Shown piece by piece: positions 1-8,884 of a stretch of DNA of 64,000 nucleotides (positions are counted from its first letter, which is position 1; every line of letters starts with the position of its first letter). The translations under genes were made by a program, and so were the position numbers. The DNA comes from Bacilli bacterium (lineage in GTDB: Bacteria > Bacillota_I > Bacilli_A > ML615J-28 > CAG-698), in assembly GCA_017962745.1 (NCBI GenBank), contig JAGCUR010000012.1, positions 1 through 64,000 of the forward strand, in the 5' to 3' direction. Below the pieces are notes generated by a model. The model saw only the letters and a list, made by a program, of their open reading frames with translations, did not search any database and was not told the DNA's origin.

Positions 1-2
1 AA

Positions 3-338
3 AGAGAGAGAACAGTAATTGGAAAGTATATAAAGAGTATCTTTTTTGAGGGAGAGTTGGACGAAAACTCAGTATGTGCATTTTTTGCACATACTGCCAA
101 TGATGGGAAATCATATAACGTAAAATACTATAACTTAGATGCTATTATATCTGTTGGTTATAGAGTAAAATCAAAGCGAGGTATTCTATTTAGAAAATGG
201 GCAACAAATGTTTTAAAAGAATACTTATTAAAAGGCTATGTCATTAATGAAAATAGAGTAGTAGTATCTAATGAAAACTATATCGAGTTAAGAAATGAAG
301 TAGTAAGTATAAATGATAGATTATTAAAGAGTTTATAA
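3..338 (+). CDS. RhuM-family protein, partial at window edge and C-terminally truncated
   Basis: The reading frame is open from base 3, so the start lies outside the window; an in-frame TTG at 57 is not a convincing start because the family-typical segment before it (KYIKSIFFEGELDENSV) is also in frame. The core around SVCAFFAHTANDGKSY and YYNLDAIISVGYRV matches the virulence RhuM (COG3943) family and the neighbour at 351. It stops shortly after the NENRVVVSNENYIELRNEV segment and so lacks the C-terminal half seen in the neighbour. The last 94 bases before the divergent end are identical to bases 711-804 of the next gene. RhuM function is not established; these genes occur in accessory regions. 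It is probably a decayed or recombined copy. Confidence 0.75.
   Translation, partial: RERTVIGKYIKSIFFEGELDENSVCAFFAHTANDGKSYNVKYYNLDAIISVGYRVKSKRGILFRKWATNVLKEYLLKGYVINENRVVVSNENYIELRNEVVSINDRLLKSL
237..330 (+). repeat. 94-bp perfect direct repeat, copy 1
   Basis: Bases 237-330 are identical to 711-804 (spacing 474 bp). The repeat sits in the same protein region of two adjacent RhuM-family genes, and the first gene diverges and stops right after it. The identity is total over the repeat although the flanking parts of the two genes are clearly diverged, which points to recent gene conversion or unequal recombination. Confidence 0.95.
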
Positions 339-350
339 AAAGGAGAAAAG

Positions 351-1229
351 ATGAATAATAAAGAAAAAAGTTATGAATTAATTAAATTTGAAGATGGTGA
401 TTTTAGCCTAGATGTTAAAGTATCTCCGAATGAAGATACTGTGTGGCTAACGCAAAAAGAAATGGCGCTATTATTTGATGTAGACAGAACAAGAATAACG
501 CGACATATTGACTTTATTTTAAAATCGAGAGAATTACCAATTTCAGTATGTGCGGAAAACGCACATACTGCATCCGATGGCAAAACTTATTATACTAAGT
601 ATTATAATCTTGATATGATAATTGCTGTTGGATATCGTGTTAATTCAAAAAGAGGCACATCATTTAGGAGATGGGCAAATTCGATTCTTAAACAATACTT
701 ACTTAATGGTTATGTCATTAATGAAAATAGAGTAGTAGTATCTAATGAAAACTATATCGAGTTAAGAAATGAAGTAGTAAGTATAAATGATAGATTATTA
801 AAGATAGAAGATAAAGTATTTGATAAACAATATGGATTAGATAAATTATTCTTCAATGGCCAATTTTATGATGCATATGCTTTAATTCAAGGTATATTTG
901 AAAAAGCTAAAGAAGAAATAATAATTATAGATAATTATATAGATAGATCTATTTTAGATAGATTAGTAGTTAAAAAAAATGATGTTAGAGTAATTATATA
1001 TACAAATATAAATACATCTAAAATAAATGATATAGATATTAATACATTTAATAAACAATATAATAATTTAAAAATTATTAATACATTAAAAGTACATGAT
1101 AGATATATAATAATAGACAAAATAAAACTATATCATTTAGGAGCATCAATTAAAGATTTAGGAAAGAAGATATTTTCAATAAGTGAATTAGATAAAGAAT
1201 TGGTAAATACATTGTTAACAAAAATATAA
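351..1229 (+). CDS. RhuM-family protein with C-terminal PLD-like domain
   Basis: A 292-residue protein. The N-terminal half (about 1-150) has the RhuM/Fic-associated core: TVWLTQKEMALLFDVDRTRITRH (an HTH-like start), then ISVCAENAHTASDGKTYYTK and YYNLDMIIAVGYRVNSKRG. The C-terminal half carries a hydrophobic strand before DNYID and, near the end, HDRYIIID followed by LYHLGASIKDLGKK, which resembles one HKD half of a phospholipase D-like fold with the Lys replaced by Arg. The start has a good AGGAGAAAAG ribosome site 6 bases upstream. It follows the truncated paralogue by 12 bases and is closed by a bidirectional terminator. Cellular role unknown; accessory gene by family distribution. Confidence 0.8.
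   Translation: MNNKEKSYELIKFEDGDFSLDVKVSPNEDTVWLTQKEMALLFDVDRTRITRHIDFILKSRELPISVCAENAHTASDGKTYYTKYYNLDMIIAVGYRVNSKRGTSFRRWANSILKQYLLNGYVINENRVVVSNENYIELRNEVVSINDRLLKIEDKVFDKQYGLDKLFFNGQFYDAYALIQGIFEKAKEEIIIIDNYIDRSILDRLVVKKNDVRVIIYTNINTSKINDIDINTFNKQYNNLKIINTLKVHDRYIIIDKIKLYHLGASIKDLGKKIFSISELDKELVNTLLTKI
711..804 (+). repeat. 94-bp perfect direct repeat, copy 2
   Basis: Second copy of the repeat at 237-330, lying inside the full-length RhuM-family gene. Confidence 0.95.
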
Positions 1230-1260
1230 ATAAAGCATAAGCTTTCGCTTATGCTTTATT
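1229..1260. terminator. Bidirectional terminator between convergent genes
   Basis: A 13-bp perfect stem (1229-1241 with 1248-1260) and a CTTTCG loop. T-rich sequence follows on the plus side and A-rich sequence precedes it, so it can end both the RhuM gene and the DEAD-box gene. It includes the last base of the RhuM stop codon and overlaps the end of the helicase gene. Confidence 0.9.
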
Positions 1261-2929
1261 TCTTTTTCTTTTTAGATTTTGATTCTAAACGATCTTTTTT
1301 ACCATGATGGGCATAATCATATTTAGATACTTCTTTAGCTTTGCTACTAGTCTTTTTACCTTTATCTTTAGCTTCTTCCACAATCACTTTTCTCTTACCA
1401 TCGGTTGTTACTTCATTAAATGAAGTAAGAACTTTATTTAATAATTTAGATGGTATTGTGAAGAATGAGAAGGAATCATGGACATCAACTCTACTTATAT
1501 CATCTCTATTAATATCAGAGATATTAACAATTAATTTAACTAAAGTAGATGATTTATAATTATCTTTTTTACCAACAGAAATAAAAATTCTTGATTCTGT
1601 TGAAGAATGATTTTCTTCACTAGAAATGGATTGATTAATATTTTCTTGAAGCTTTAGAGTAACGAGTCCTGCGATTAAATCGTAGCCATCAACCTCATTT
1701 TTGATGGTTTCTTCGATTGCTTGCTCAATGATTAATTCCTCCCTACGAGGTGGAATTGTATCTAGTGCTTTGCTAATTAGCCTCTTAGCTCGAGCTTTTA
1801 AGACCTCTTCTAGAGGTGGTACAGCCATTAAATCAATTTTTGATTTAGAATAATTAACTACTTGCTTCATCCTATAAGTCTCACCTTTAGTAACTAGCAA
1901 GATGGCAAGACCCGCCTTATTTGCTCTACCAGTTCTTCCGATTCGGTGAACATAGTTTTCTTCATCAGTAGGTACACTATAATTAATTACGCAATCTACA
2001 CCATCAATATCAATTCCTCTAGCTGCTACATCGCTAGCAACTAAGATATTGATATTGCCAGACTTAAATCTATTCATGACGTTATCGCGTTGCATTTGCT
2101 TCATATCACCATGTAAGCCTTCTACTAGAAATCCTCTTTGCATCAAGTTAGATGTAACATAATCAACTTCTAGCTTAGTGTTACAGAAGATCATTACTAG
2201 GCGATATTCATTGATATCTATAATTCTAGAGATGATTTCAATTTTATCATCAGGCTCACACTTGATGTAAAACTGCTTAATAGTTTTAGCAGCTTCATTC
2301 TTACCTTCTACTTGAAATCTTTTTGGATTATTTAGATAACTATTAGCAATCTCTTCAATACCTTTAGAAATGGTAGCGAAGAATAGAAGCGTTTGATGAG
2401 TATTAGATACACTAGATAAAATATTATTTAGATCACCTCTAAAACCCATATCTAACATTTCATCAGCTTCATCGATGACTAAAGTAGTTACATGGCTTAA
2501 GTCAATTGATGCGCGTCTAATATGATCAAGAAGTCTTCCAGGAGTAGCAACGATAATCTTCGGATGCTTTTTAAGCGACCTAAATTGTTTATCGTAATCC
2601 TCACCACCATATAAAGCACAAACATTAACACCGCTTAGATAATATGCATAATCACCTAAATCATCTTTGATTTGATTAGCAAGCTCCCTAGTTGGTGCTA
2701 AAACTAATGCTTGGATAAAATCTTTATCAGTTAGTTTATTTAAAATTGGTAAGCCAAAAGCAATAGTTTTACCAGTACCAGTTGGAGCTTGCGCAATGAT
2801 ATCATTATTATCTAAATCATTTAGGCTAACTGGTAATACTTTTTCTTGAATAGGTGTAAGGGTAGTTAGCCCCAACCTATTAATTGCTTTTAGTAATAAT
2901 GGGTTTAGATTTAATTCGTTAAAATTCAT
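1256..2929 (-). CDS. DEAD-box ATP-dependent RNA helicase (CshA/DeaD type)
   Basis: A 557-residue cytoplasmic RNA helicase, expected to unwind RNA during ribosome assembly, mRNA decay or cold growth. Visible motifs: Q-motif LTPIQ at 24-28, motif I APTGTGKT at 48-55, PTRELA at 79-84, TPGR at 129-132, DEAD at 153-156, and motif VI HRIGRTGRA in the second RecA domain. Motif III reads FAT where SAT is usual. The region after SRIFISVGKKD resembles the DbpA-type RNA-binding domain, followed by a lysine-rich tail ending SKKKKK, giving a length typical of the CshA/DeaD group. The start has AAAGGA about 9 bases upstream and its own promoter. Confidence 0.93.
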   Translation of the reverse strand: MNFNELNLNPLLLKAINRLGLTTLTPIQEKVLPVSLNDLDNNDIIAQAPTGTGKTIAFGLPILNKLTDKDFIQALVLAPTRELANQIKDDLGDYAYYLSGVNVCALYGGEDYDKQFRSLKKHPKIIVATPGRLLDHIRRASIDLSHVTTLVIDEADEMLDMGFRGDLNNILSSVSNTHQTLLFFATISKGIEEIANSYLNNPKRFQVEGKNEAAKTIKQFYIKCEPDDKIEIISRIIDINEYRLVMIFCNTKLEVDYVTSNLMQRGFLVEGLHGDMKQMQRDNVMNRFKSGNINILVASDVAARGIDIDGVDCVINYSVPTDEENYVHRIGRTGRANKAGLAILLVTKGETYRMKQVVNYSKSKIDLMAVPPLEEVLKARAKRLISKALDTIPPRREELIIEQAIEETIKNEVDGYDLIAGLVTLKLQENINQSISSEENHSSTESRIFISVGKKDNYKSSTLVKLIVNISDINRDDISRVDVHDSFSFFTIPSKLLNKVLTSFNEVTTDGKRKVIVEEAKDKGKKTSSKAKEVSKYDYAHHGKKDRLESKSKKKKK

Positions 2930-2953
2930 ATTTATAATCCTTTACTAAAAGAG

Positions 2954-2982
2954 ATTATAACAATTTAAGTATTTTAATTCAA
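2954..2982 (-). promoter_or_regulatory. Promoter of the DEAD-box helicase gene
   Basis: On the minus strand: TTGAAT (2982-2977), a 17-base spacer, TATAAT (2959-2954), about 24 bases before the start codon. Confidence 0.75.
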
Positions 2983-3048
2983 TCATAATAATATTTAGAA
3001 AACAAAGGGAGTTATAACTTAGATAAGGTCTTTACTCGATATTTTTCT

Positions 3049-3113
3049 TGAATTTATTTTCCTTGAAAAAAATTTCAAGAAAAATTGACATCAGTTATAT
3101 ATTAATGTATAAT
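3049..3113 (+). promoter_or_regulatory. Consensus promoter with adjoining dyad operator
   Basis: TTGACA at 3085-3090, a 17-base spacer and TATAAT at 3108-3113 are a perfect sigma-70/SigA consensus. Just upstream lies CTTGAAA-AAAA-TTTCAAG (3062-3079), and another CTTGAA half-site near 3049. The placement directly against the -35 box suggests a repressor or autoregulatory site for the ATPase gene that follows; that function is inferred. Confidence 0.8.
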
Positions 3114-3135
3114 GTAAGCGTAAGAGGTGAGAATT

Positions 3136-4497
3136 ATGTTTGTAGGAAGGATAGTTGAAAAAGAAAAAATAGAAAGTTTTTTAGAAAGCAATAAGCATAC
3201 ACTATTATTATATGGAAAAAGAAGAGTTGGCAAAACAGAACTTATCAAGCAATCATTCAAGAATAATGAGTTTGTATACTTTGAATGTGGGAAAAATAGT
3301 GTTGAGAATAATGTTAAGAACTTTATTAAAACTTTAATTGAAAATGGATGTCTACCTAAAGAATATGAAGCTAGCACTTTTTCATCAGTCTTTTCCACAC
3401 TGCATATGATAAGTAAAAAAATAAACATAGTTATTGATGAATATCCGTATTTATATGAATTCGAAGATAACAAGAAAATTGATTCAGATTTTCAAAATAT
3501 CATCGATAATTATTTAACAAATGTAAAATTGATAGTGTGTGGATCTAATGTAGCAGTAATGTCTTCTTTACTAGAAGAAGGAAACGCTTTGTTTGGAAGA
3601 TTTGATGATATCATCCATCTAAAAGAATTAACGTATAAAGATGCGCAAGAATTTTATCCGAATGTAGATGTCTATACAAAAATAGCTTACTATGCAATTT
3701 TTGGAGGATCACCATATCTAAACTTAAAGATTGATCCAAACAAAGATTTAAAGACAAATATCATTAATAATTTTTTAGATGAAGATAGTTCTTGCTTTAG
3801 GTATTGTGAAAATTTGTTATTCACTGATTTACCATCATCAATAAATATTAATGCAATCTGCACCATTTTAAAGAATGGTAAAAAAACATGTACAGAAATT
3901 GAAAATGCCTTAAATAGTGCTAAAAATGGTGGAATAAATAAAAAGTTAGATTTATTAGTAGCGATGGGTCTAATAAAGAAATATCAACCAATTAATAAGT
4001 TGGGAAACTTTAAAGCAACTAGATATGAAATAAATGATAATGCTATTAGGTTTTTCTATAGTTTTGTTTATGCAAATAAAAGTATATTAAATATAGTTGG
4101 TAGCAATAGATTTTATGAAGAATACATAAGCGATAAACTAACTACTTTTATTTCACATAGATTTGAAGAAATAGTTAGGGATTATTATTCTATTGCAGTA
4201 AAAAATGGCGAATATAAAGATATTATTAATATTGGTACATATTATTATGATAATCCGATTGATAAAACTAATGGTGAATTTGATGTAGCACTTAGATTAA
4301 AAGATGATACTTATAAAATTGTAGAAGTAAAATATTATAAGAACAATCTTTTAAAAGCAGATGAAATGAAAAATGAGGCTGGACAAATTAAAAAAATTAA
4401 TGAAATTAACATATCTTCAGTTGCATTTATTTGTACATCAGGTTATGAAGATAGTAATATTTTTGAGGTCATTGATGTTAATAAAATTTATGAATAA
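3136..4497 (+). CDS. ATPase of the archaeal-type AAA/DUF234 family
   Basis: A 453-residue protein. The ATG at 3136 is preferred over the in-frame GTG at 3127 because AGAGGTG lies at the right distance and the family starts with MFVGR. Walker A is GKRRVGKT at 27-34, Walker B is NIVIDEYPYL near residue 95. The middle (FGRFDDIIHLKELTY) and the C-terminal AIRFFYSFVYANKS stretch match the ATPase_2 plus DUF234 arrangement. The end holds GEFDVAL and IVEVKYY, a pattern of the PD-(D/E)XK nuclease-like fold. Such genes are frequent accessory genes of unknown job, possibly toxin- or defence-like. It has its own strong promoter and a terminator. Confidence 0.85.
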   Translation: MFVGRIVEKEKIESFLESNKHTLLLYGKRRVGKTELIKQSFKNNEFVYFECGKNSVENNVKNFIKTLIENGCLPKEYEASTFSSVFSTLHMISKKINIVIDEYPYLYEFEDNKKIDSDFQNIIDNYLTNVKLIVCGSNVAVMSSLLEEGNALFGRFDDIIHLKELTYKDAQEFYPNVDVYTKIAYYAIFGGSPYLNLKIDPNKDLKTNIINNFLDEDSSCFRYCENLLFTDLPSSININAICTILKNGKKTCTEIENALNSAKNGGINKKLDLLVAMGLIKKYQPINKLGNFKATRYEINDNAIRFFYSFVYANKSILNIVGSNRFYEEYISDKLTTFISHRFEEIVRDYYSIAVKNGEYKDIINIGTYYYDNPIDKTNGEFDVALRLKDDTYKIVEVKYYKNNLLKADEMKNEAGQIKKINEINISSVAFICTSGYEDSNIFEVIDVNKIYE

Positions 4498-4523
4498 CTT
4501 GTAAACAATAATTACATTATTTC

Positions 4524-4548
4524 GGTGTAGCAATTTGCTACACCTTTT
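4524..4548 (+). terminator. Terminator after the DUF234 ATPase
   Basis: GGTGTAGCAA (4524-4533) pairs with TTGCTACACC (4535-4544), followed by TTTT. The T-run is short, so efficiency is uncertain. Confidence 0.65.
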
Positions 4549-4649
4549 AAATTTGCGTTAACAATTTTACATAAATCTGTGCTTTGGAAAAAGAATAAAA
4601 AAAGGGTAATTAAAATGTTAGCTAGACATTTCTTTTCCACCCAATTTAT

Positions 4650-4678
4650 TTGTATATAAAGGCTAGATATGATATACT
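4650..4678 (+). promoter_or_regulatory. Promoter of the 4702-10064 gene run
   Basis: TTGTAT (4650-4655), 17 bases, TATACT (4673-4678). It overlaps the upstream in-frame ATG at 4669, which argues that translation starts at 4702. Confidence 0.6.
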
Positions 4679-4701
4679 CTAAATTGAAGAAGGCGGCTAA
4701 C

Positions 4702-6288
4702 ATGTTCGATTACTCCGTATATTTAACAATCCTTTCTTTAGGATTAATAACTGCTAACATTATTGCTAACAAAAAGGTTGGCATTTTTGCGATCGTTTTA
4801 ACATTACTTTCAATTACGATGTTCTTAACAAAATATATAGTAGCCATTGATAACATTTATCAATCAATCGATACAACTGGCAAATATTTATATTATTTTG
4901 TATTTAGTATCTTAGCTTGCACACTCGCTTTAGCAAGTCTAATTTACTATTCGTACAAGAGGAAAAACATCAATAAGATGTTTGAAGTAGCATCAACTTT
5001 TGATAACGATAAAGTATTAGCGATAGCTAATAAAAAAGGAGTACTTCTTAAGTGCTCTTCAAAACTAGAAAATATCATTGATAAGTTTGATGAAGTACCA
5101 AATGAATATAGCTTGTCAATTGTAGCGATAAAAGTAGATAATAAAGAATATACTAAAAAACTACTAGGTGTTTTTAAAGATATCCTTAAATCAATCGTTT
5201 ATACAAAAAGAGAAAAGGATGTAAGCTTTACATACTCTAACGGATTAACAATCATTTTAAGCATTGGCTTAAGAGAAGTAGAAATTAATGATAAATTATA
5301 TGGTTATGCTTTATTTGATAAAAACATAATCGCTAGCACTGATTATAAAGATGCTGTAGATAAAGTAAGTAAAAAGAATACATTCATTTACTTAGATATG
5401 CTAGATAGCGATGTAGCATACTTTGATGGGGTAGTTAAAAAATATGTTTTGACTAATCATCTCTTTACATCACTTGGCCTAAACTTAGTAGATGGAGCAA
5501 TTAACTCAATCACTAAAGAAGATTTAGAGAAGTATATTCATAAAGAAGACTTAGCAATCTTTAAAACGGCTAAAGCTTTAAATAATAAAGTACTAAAAGT
5601 TTATTATCGTATTAGATTAGTTAATGATTATGAATGGTTTGAAGAAAGCATTTATAGCGATAACTTAAATGAATTTAGAATCATTAGAAGAGTAGATGCG
5701 CTTGTTGCTAGTAAAGTAAGATATGGTAACTATAAAGGATTTATATCTGAAATTGAAAAGTTAGCTAGCGTTAATGCCAACTTTGGAATTATTATGATTA
5801 ACTTATATTCTTTACCAAAGATTACCTCAAACATTGGTAAAGAAATGAGCGACTTAGTAGTTGCTAATTACTTTAATAAAATACTAAATGGTATTTTAAA
5901 AGGATCATGTGCAGTTTATAAAATTAGTGTTATTGAATATGCATTAGTAATTAATGATATTAGCTTACTAACTGTTATTAAAAGAGACTTAGTAGAAGCA
6001 AGTTCGTTTTTAACTTACATGGATGTAAGCCTAAATAACTTAAACGTAGTAATGGAAGCTGAAGTTGGGGTTGTGGATACGAGTGAAGTTGATAACGCTA
6101 ATGCGAAAGACATGGCAAAGCTTGCCTTTGACATGTTAAAGCAAGCAAGCGATCCGGCTTTTCCAAAGAACTATTCAATATATAGTAAAACTACACCAGT
6201 TAACTTAGATTATAGTTTAGCTGATTTAGGAATTGATTTAGATGAAGATTTATCAATCTACGATGAGGATGAAGAAAATAATAATTAA
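4702..6288 (+). CDS. Unrecognised membrane protein with PAS-like and degenerate GGDEF-like regions
   Basis: A 528-residue protein. ATG 4702 is chosen because AAGGCGG lies 5 bases upstream and the promoter -10 box covers the earlier ATG. Three hydrophobic segments fall at about 3-25, 25-45 and 62-85, with a cytosolic remainder. The middle part (near residues 240-330) reads like a PAS-type sensor. Residues near 360-480 (ANFGIIMINLYSLPKITSNI ... AVYKISVIEYALVI) follow the order of a GGDEF domain but no GGDEF motif or metal-binding Asp pair is visible, so cyclic-di-GMP synthesis is unlikely. The tail is very acidic (DEDEENNN). It lies 9 bases before ispDF and is probably co-transcribed. A signalling or regulatory role is only a guess. 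Confidence 0.6.
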   Translation: MFDYSVYLTILSLGLITANIIANKKVGIFAIVLTLLSITMFLTKYIVAIDNIYQSIDTTGKYLYYFVFSILACTLALASLIYYSYKRKNINKMFEVASTFDNDKVLAIANKKGVLLKCSSKLENIIDKFDEVPNEYSLSIVAIKVDNKEYTKKLLGVFKDILKSIVYTKREKDVSFTYSNGLTIILSIGLREVEINDKLYGYALFDKNIIASTDYKDAVDKVSKKNTFIYLDMLDSDVAYFDGVVKKYVLTNHLFTSLGLNLVDGAINSITKEDLEKYIHKEDLAIFKTAKALNNKVLKVYYRIRLVNDYEWFEESIYSDNLNEFRIIRRVDALVASKVRYGNYKGFISEIEKLASVNANFGIIMINLYSLPKITSNIGKEMSDLVVANYFNKILNGILKGSCAVYKISVIEYALVINDISLLTVIKRDLVEASSFLTYMDVSLNNLNVVMEAEVGVVDTSEVDNANAKDMAKLAFDMLKQASDPAFPKNYSIYSKTTPVNLDYSLADLGIDLDEDLSIYDEDEENNN

Positions 6289-6297
6289 GAGGTAAAT

Positions 6298-7437
6298 ATG
6301 TTTGATTGTGTAATTGTTATGGCAGGTAAAGGCGAAAGGCTAGAACTTGGCTATAATAAAGCTTTACTAAATATTGGTGGTATGGAACTATTCATGCATT
6401 CAGTAAAAACATTTAGTGAAATAGATGAATGCCAAAAAATCATTTTAGTAGTTAACATAAATGATGCGGGGATAGTAAAAGATATCATTAAAAAATACCC
6501 ATATAAGGTAGAAATTGTAATAGGAGGCGCTAGGCGTCAAGATAGCGCGCTAGAAGGTGTAGCTTGCGCTACAGCCGATATCGTGTTAATTCACGATGCC
6601 GCAAGACCTTTTATTTTAAAAGAAGATATCTTAAAACTATATGAAGCAGTATTAACTAATAAGACTTGGGCTACAATTGCAAGTAAAGTTAGTGATACCA
6701 TTAAAGAAATTGATGAAGCGGTTAAGACGCTAGATAGAAACTGCTTATACGCTATTTCAACTCCGCAAGCAGTAATTAAAGATGAATATGTAAGTTATGT
6801 TAATGAATTAGTACATACTAACTTACTTGATGATATGCAACCACTAGAACTAATTAAAGGCAAAAAACCGCAAATTATTATTGCTTCCAATAATAATTTA
6901 AAGATCACTAATAATAGTGATCTAGAATACGCTAAATATATTTTAGAAGGAAATAAGAAGATGGAATATAGAAGTGGATTCGGATATGATATTCACCGCT
7001 TAGGTAAAAATAGAAAGTTAATACTATGTGGAGTAGAAATTGAAAGTGAAGTTGGCTTAATTGGTCATTCTGATGCGGATGTTGTATTGCATGCAATTAT
7101 GAATAGCTTGCTAGGGGCGGTTGGTAAAGGAGACATCGGTGAGCATTTCCCAGATACAGATCCTAAATATAAAGATATTGATTCTAAAATATTATTTAAA
7201 GAAGTAATGAATATTTTAACTAGTGAAGGTTATAAAATTGCAAATATTGATATTTCAATAATTTGCCAAAGACCGAAACTATTAAAATATAAAGAAGATA
7301 TGAAAAAAGTATTAGTAGATTTACTAAAAATAGAAGCTAACAAAATTAACATTAAAGCTAATACTAACGAAGGAATGGATGCAATTGGCAAGGGACTTGC
7401 CATTGCTTGCTATTCTAATGTATTAATTTATAAATAG
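6298..7437 (+). CDS. ispDF: Bifunctional IspD/IspF enzyme of the MEP isoprenoid pathway
   Basis: A 379-residue fusion. Residues 1-221 are IspD (2-C-methyl-D-erythritol 4-phosphate cytidylyltransferase): nucleotide-binding AGKGERLELGYNKAL near the start and HDAARPF near residue 100. From M222 the protein is IspF (MECDP synthase), with the zinc-binding GYDIH at 229-233 and the GHSDADVVLHA and GDIGEHFPDTD motifs. It makes steps three and five of isoprenoid precursor synthesis. Odd: an AGAAGGA ribosome-site-like stretch lies about 9 bases before codon 222, so separate IspF translation is possible. AGAGGT precedes the start. Confidence 0.95.
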   Translation: MFDCVIVMAGKGERLELGYNKALLNIGGMELFMHSVKTFSEIDECQKIILVVNINDAGIVKDIIKKYPYKVEIVIGGARRQDSALEGVACATADIVLIHDAARPFILKEDILKLYEAVLTNKTWATIASKVSDTIKEIDEAVKTLDRNCLYAISTPQAVIKDEYVSYVNELVHTNLLDDMQPLELIKGKKPQIIIASNNNLKITNNSDLEYAKYILEGNKKMEYRSGFGYDIHRLGKNRKLILCGVEIESEVGLIGHSDADVVLHAIMNSLLGAVGKGDIGEHFPDTDPKYKDIDSKILFKEVMNILTSEGYKIANIDISIICQRPKLLKYKEDMKKVLVDLLKIEANKINIKANTNEGMDAIGKGLAIACYSNVLIYK

Positions 7438-7445
7438 GAGTTAAT

Positions 7446-8876
7446 ATGATAAACGAAAGAAATTATACTTTAATGTGTGACTTTTATGAGTTAACAATGG
7501 CTAATGGTTACTTCCTTGCCGGTAAAGCTGATCAAATATGTTACTTTGATGTATTTTACCGTACAACACCAGATAATGGTGGATATGCCATTGCTTGTGG
7601 ATTAGAAGAAATTGTTAAGTACATTAAGAACTTACATTTTGATGAAGAAGATATTGAGTTTTTAAGAAAGAAAGGAATCTTTGATGAAGGATTCTTAGAA
7701 AGCTTAAAAGATTTTCATTTTACCGGGGATTTATATTCCGTAAAAGAAGGAACACCAATCTTTCCTAAAGAACCAGTAATGATTATTAAATCAAGAGCAA
7801 TTGAAGCTCAATTCTTAGAAACATTTGTTTTATCAGAATTTAACCATCAAACCCTTATAGCTACAAAATCTAACCGCATCGTTAGAGCAGCTGATGGTAG
7901 AGCCGTTAGCGAATTTGGTGCTAGACGCGCCCATGGGGCTGAAGCTGCAACCATCGGTGCTAGAGCAGCATACATTGCCGGATGCGCTTCCACATCAAAC
8001 ACTTTAACTGACCAATATTATGGAGTCCCATCTGGTGGTACGATGGCGCACTCATGGGTCCAGATGTTTAGTAGCGAATATGAAGCATTTAAGGCATATT
8101 GTGAAAGTTATCCAAACAATGTAATTTTATTGATCGATACATACCACGTGCTAACTGATGGGGTACCAAATGCTATTAAAGCATTTGATGAGGTTCTAAA
8201 GCCAATGGGTAAAAGACCAGTCGGAGTAAGAATTGATTCAGGCGATATCGCATACCTTTCTAAAAAAGTAAGAAAGATGTTAGATAATGCTGGTTATAAT
8301 GACTGTAAAATCTTTGTATCGAATTCTTTAGATGAATATATTATCCGTGACTTACTCCTTCAAGGCGCCAAGATTGATTGCTTTGGCGTAGGTGAAAGAT
8401 TAATCACATCAAAAAGCGATCCCGTCTTTGATGGCGTATATAAACTATGCGCTGTGGAAAACGATGGTAAGATTATTCCAAAGATTAAGATTAGTGAAAA
8501 TACGGGTAAAATCACTACACCTCATTTTAAGAAATTATATAGATTATTCGATAAAGAAAACAATAAAGCCATTGCAGACTTAATTGCTATCCATGATGAA
8601 GCGATTGACTTTAGTAAACCAATAGAACTATTTGATCCTGAAGCTATTTGGAAAAGAAAAGTTGTAGAAGAATATTACGCTGAAGAATTACTTGTTAAAG
8701 TATTTGAAAATGGTAAACTAATCTACGATCTTCCATCCACAAAACAAATTAGAGATTATTGCTTAGCACAAGTTGATAACTTGTGGGATGAAGTTAAACG
8801 TTTTGAAAACCCACACAATTATTATGTGGACTTAACCCAAAAATTATATGATTTAAAGAAAGATATGCTTAAGTAG
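7446..8876 (+). CDS. pncB: Nicotinate phosphoribosyltransferase
   Basis: A 476-residue enzyme that joins nicotinate to PRPP (with ATP) to form nicotinate mononucleotide, the first step of NAD salvage. Family landmarks are MCDFYELTMANGYF at the start, SEFGARRAHGAEAA near residue 160, the phosphate-binding GVRIDSGD near 260 and the SNSLDEYII segment. Length fits the bacterial type II enzyme. It starts 8 bases after ispDF with a TAGGAGT ribosome site and is followed 8 bases later by a guanylate kinase gene, so the three are one transcript. Confidence 0.95.
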   Translation: MINERNYTLMCDFYELTMANGYFLAGKADQICYFDVFYRTTPDNGGYAIACGLEEIVKYIKNLHFDEEDIEFLRKKGIFDEGFLESLKDFHFTGDLYSVKEGTPIFPKEPVMIIKSRAIEAQFLETFVLSEFNHQTLIATKSNRIVRAADGRAVSEFGARRAHGAEAATIGARAAYIAGCASTSNTLTDQYYGVPSGGTMAHSWVQMFSSEYEAFKAYCESYPNNVILLIDTYHVLTDGVPNAIKAFDEVLKPMGKRPVGVRIDSGDIAYLSKKVRKMLDNAGYNDCKIFVSNSLDEYIIRDLLLQGAKIDCFGVGERLITSKSDPVFDGVYKLCAVENDGKIIPKIKISENTGKITTPHFKKLYRLFDKENNKAIADLIAIHDEAIDFSKPIELFDPEAIWKRKVVEEYYAEELLVKVFENGKLIYDLPSTKQIRDYCLAQVDNLWDEVKRFENPHNYYVDLTQKLYDLKKDMLK

Positions 8877-8884
8877 GAGATAAA

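Noticed and set aside
3-1229. One RhuM gene split by a frameshift
   Set aside because: The downstream gene has its own ribosome site, start and complete N-terminal domain; the upstream frame repeats the same domain, so these are two copies.
4702-6288. Active diguanylate cyclase
   Set aside because: No GGDEF-type catalytic motif or I-site is visible in the GGDEF-like region.
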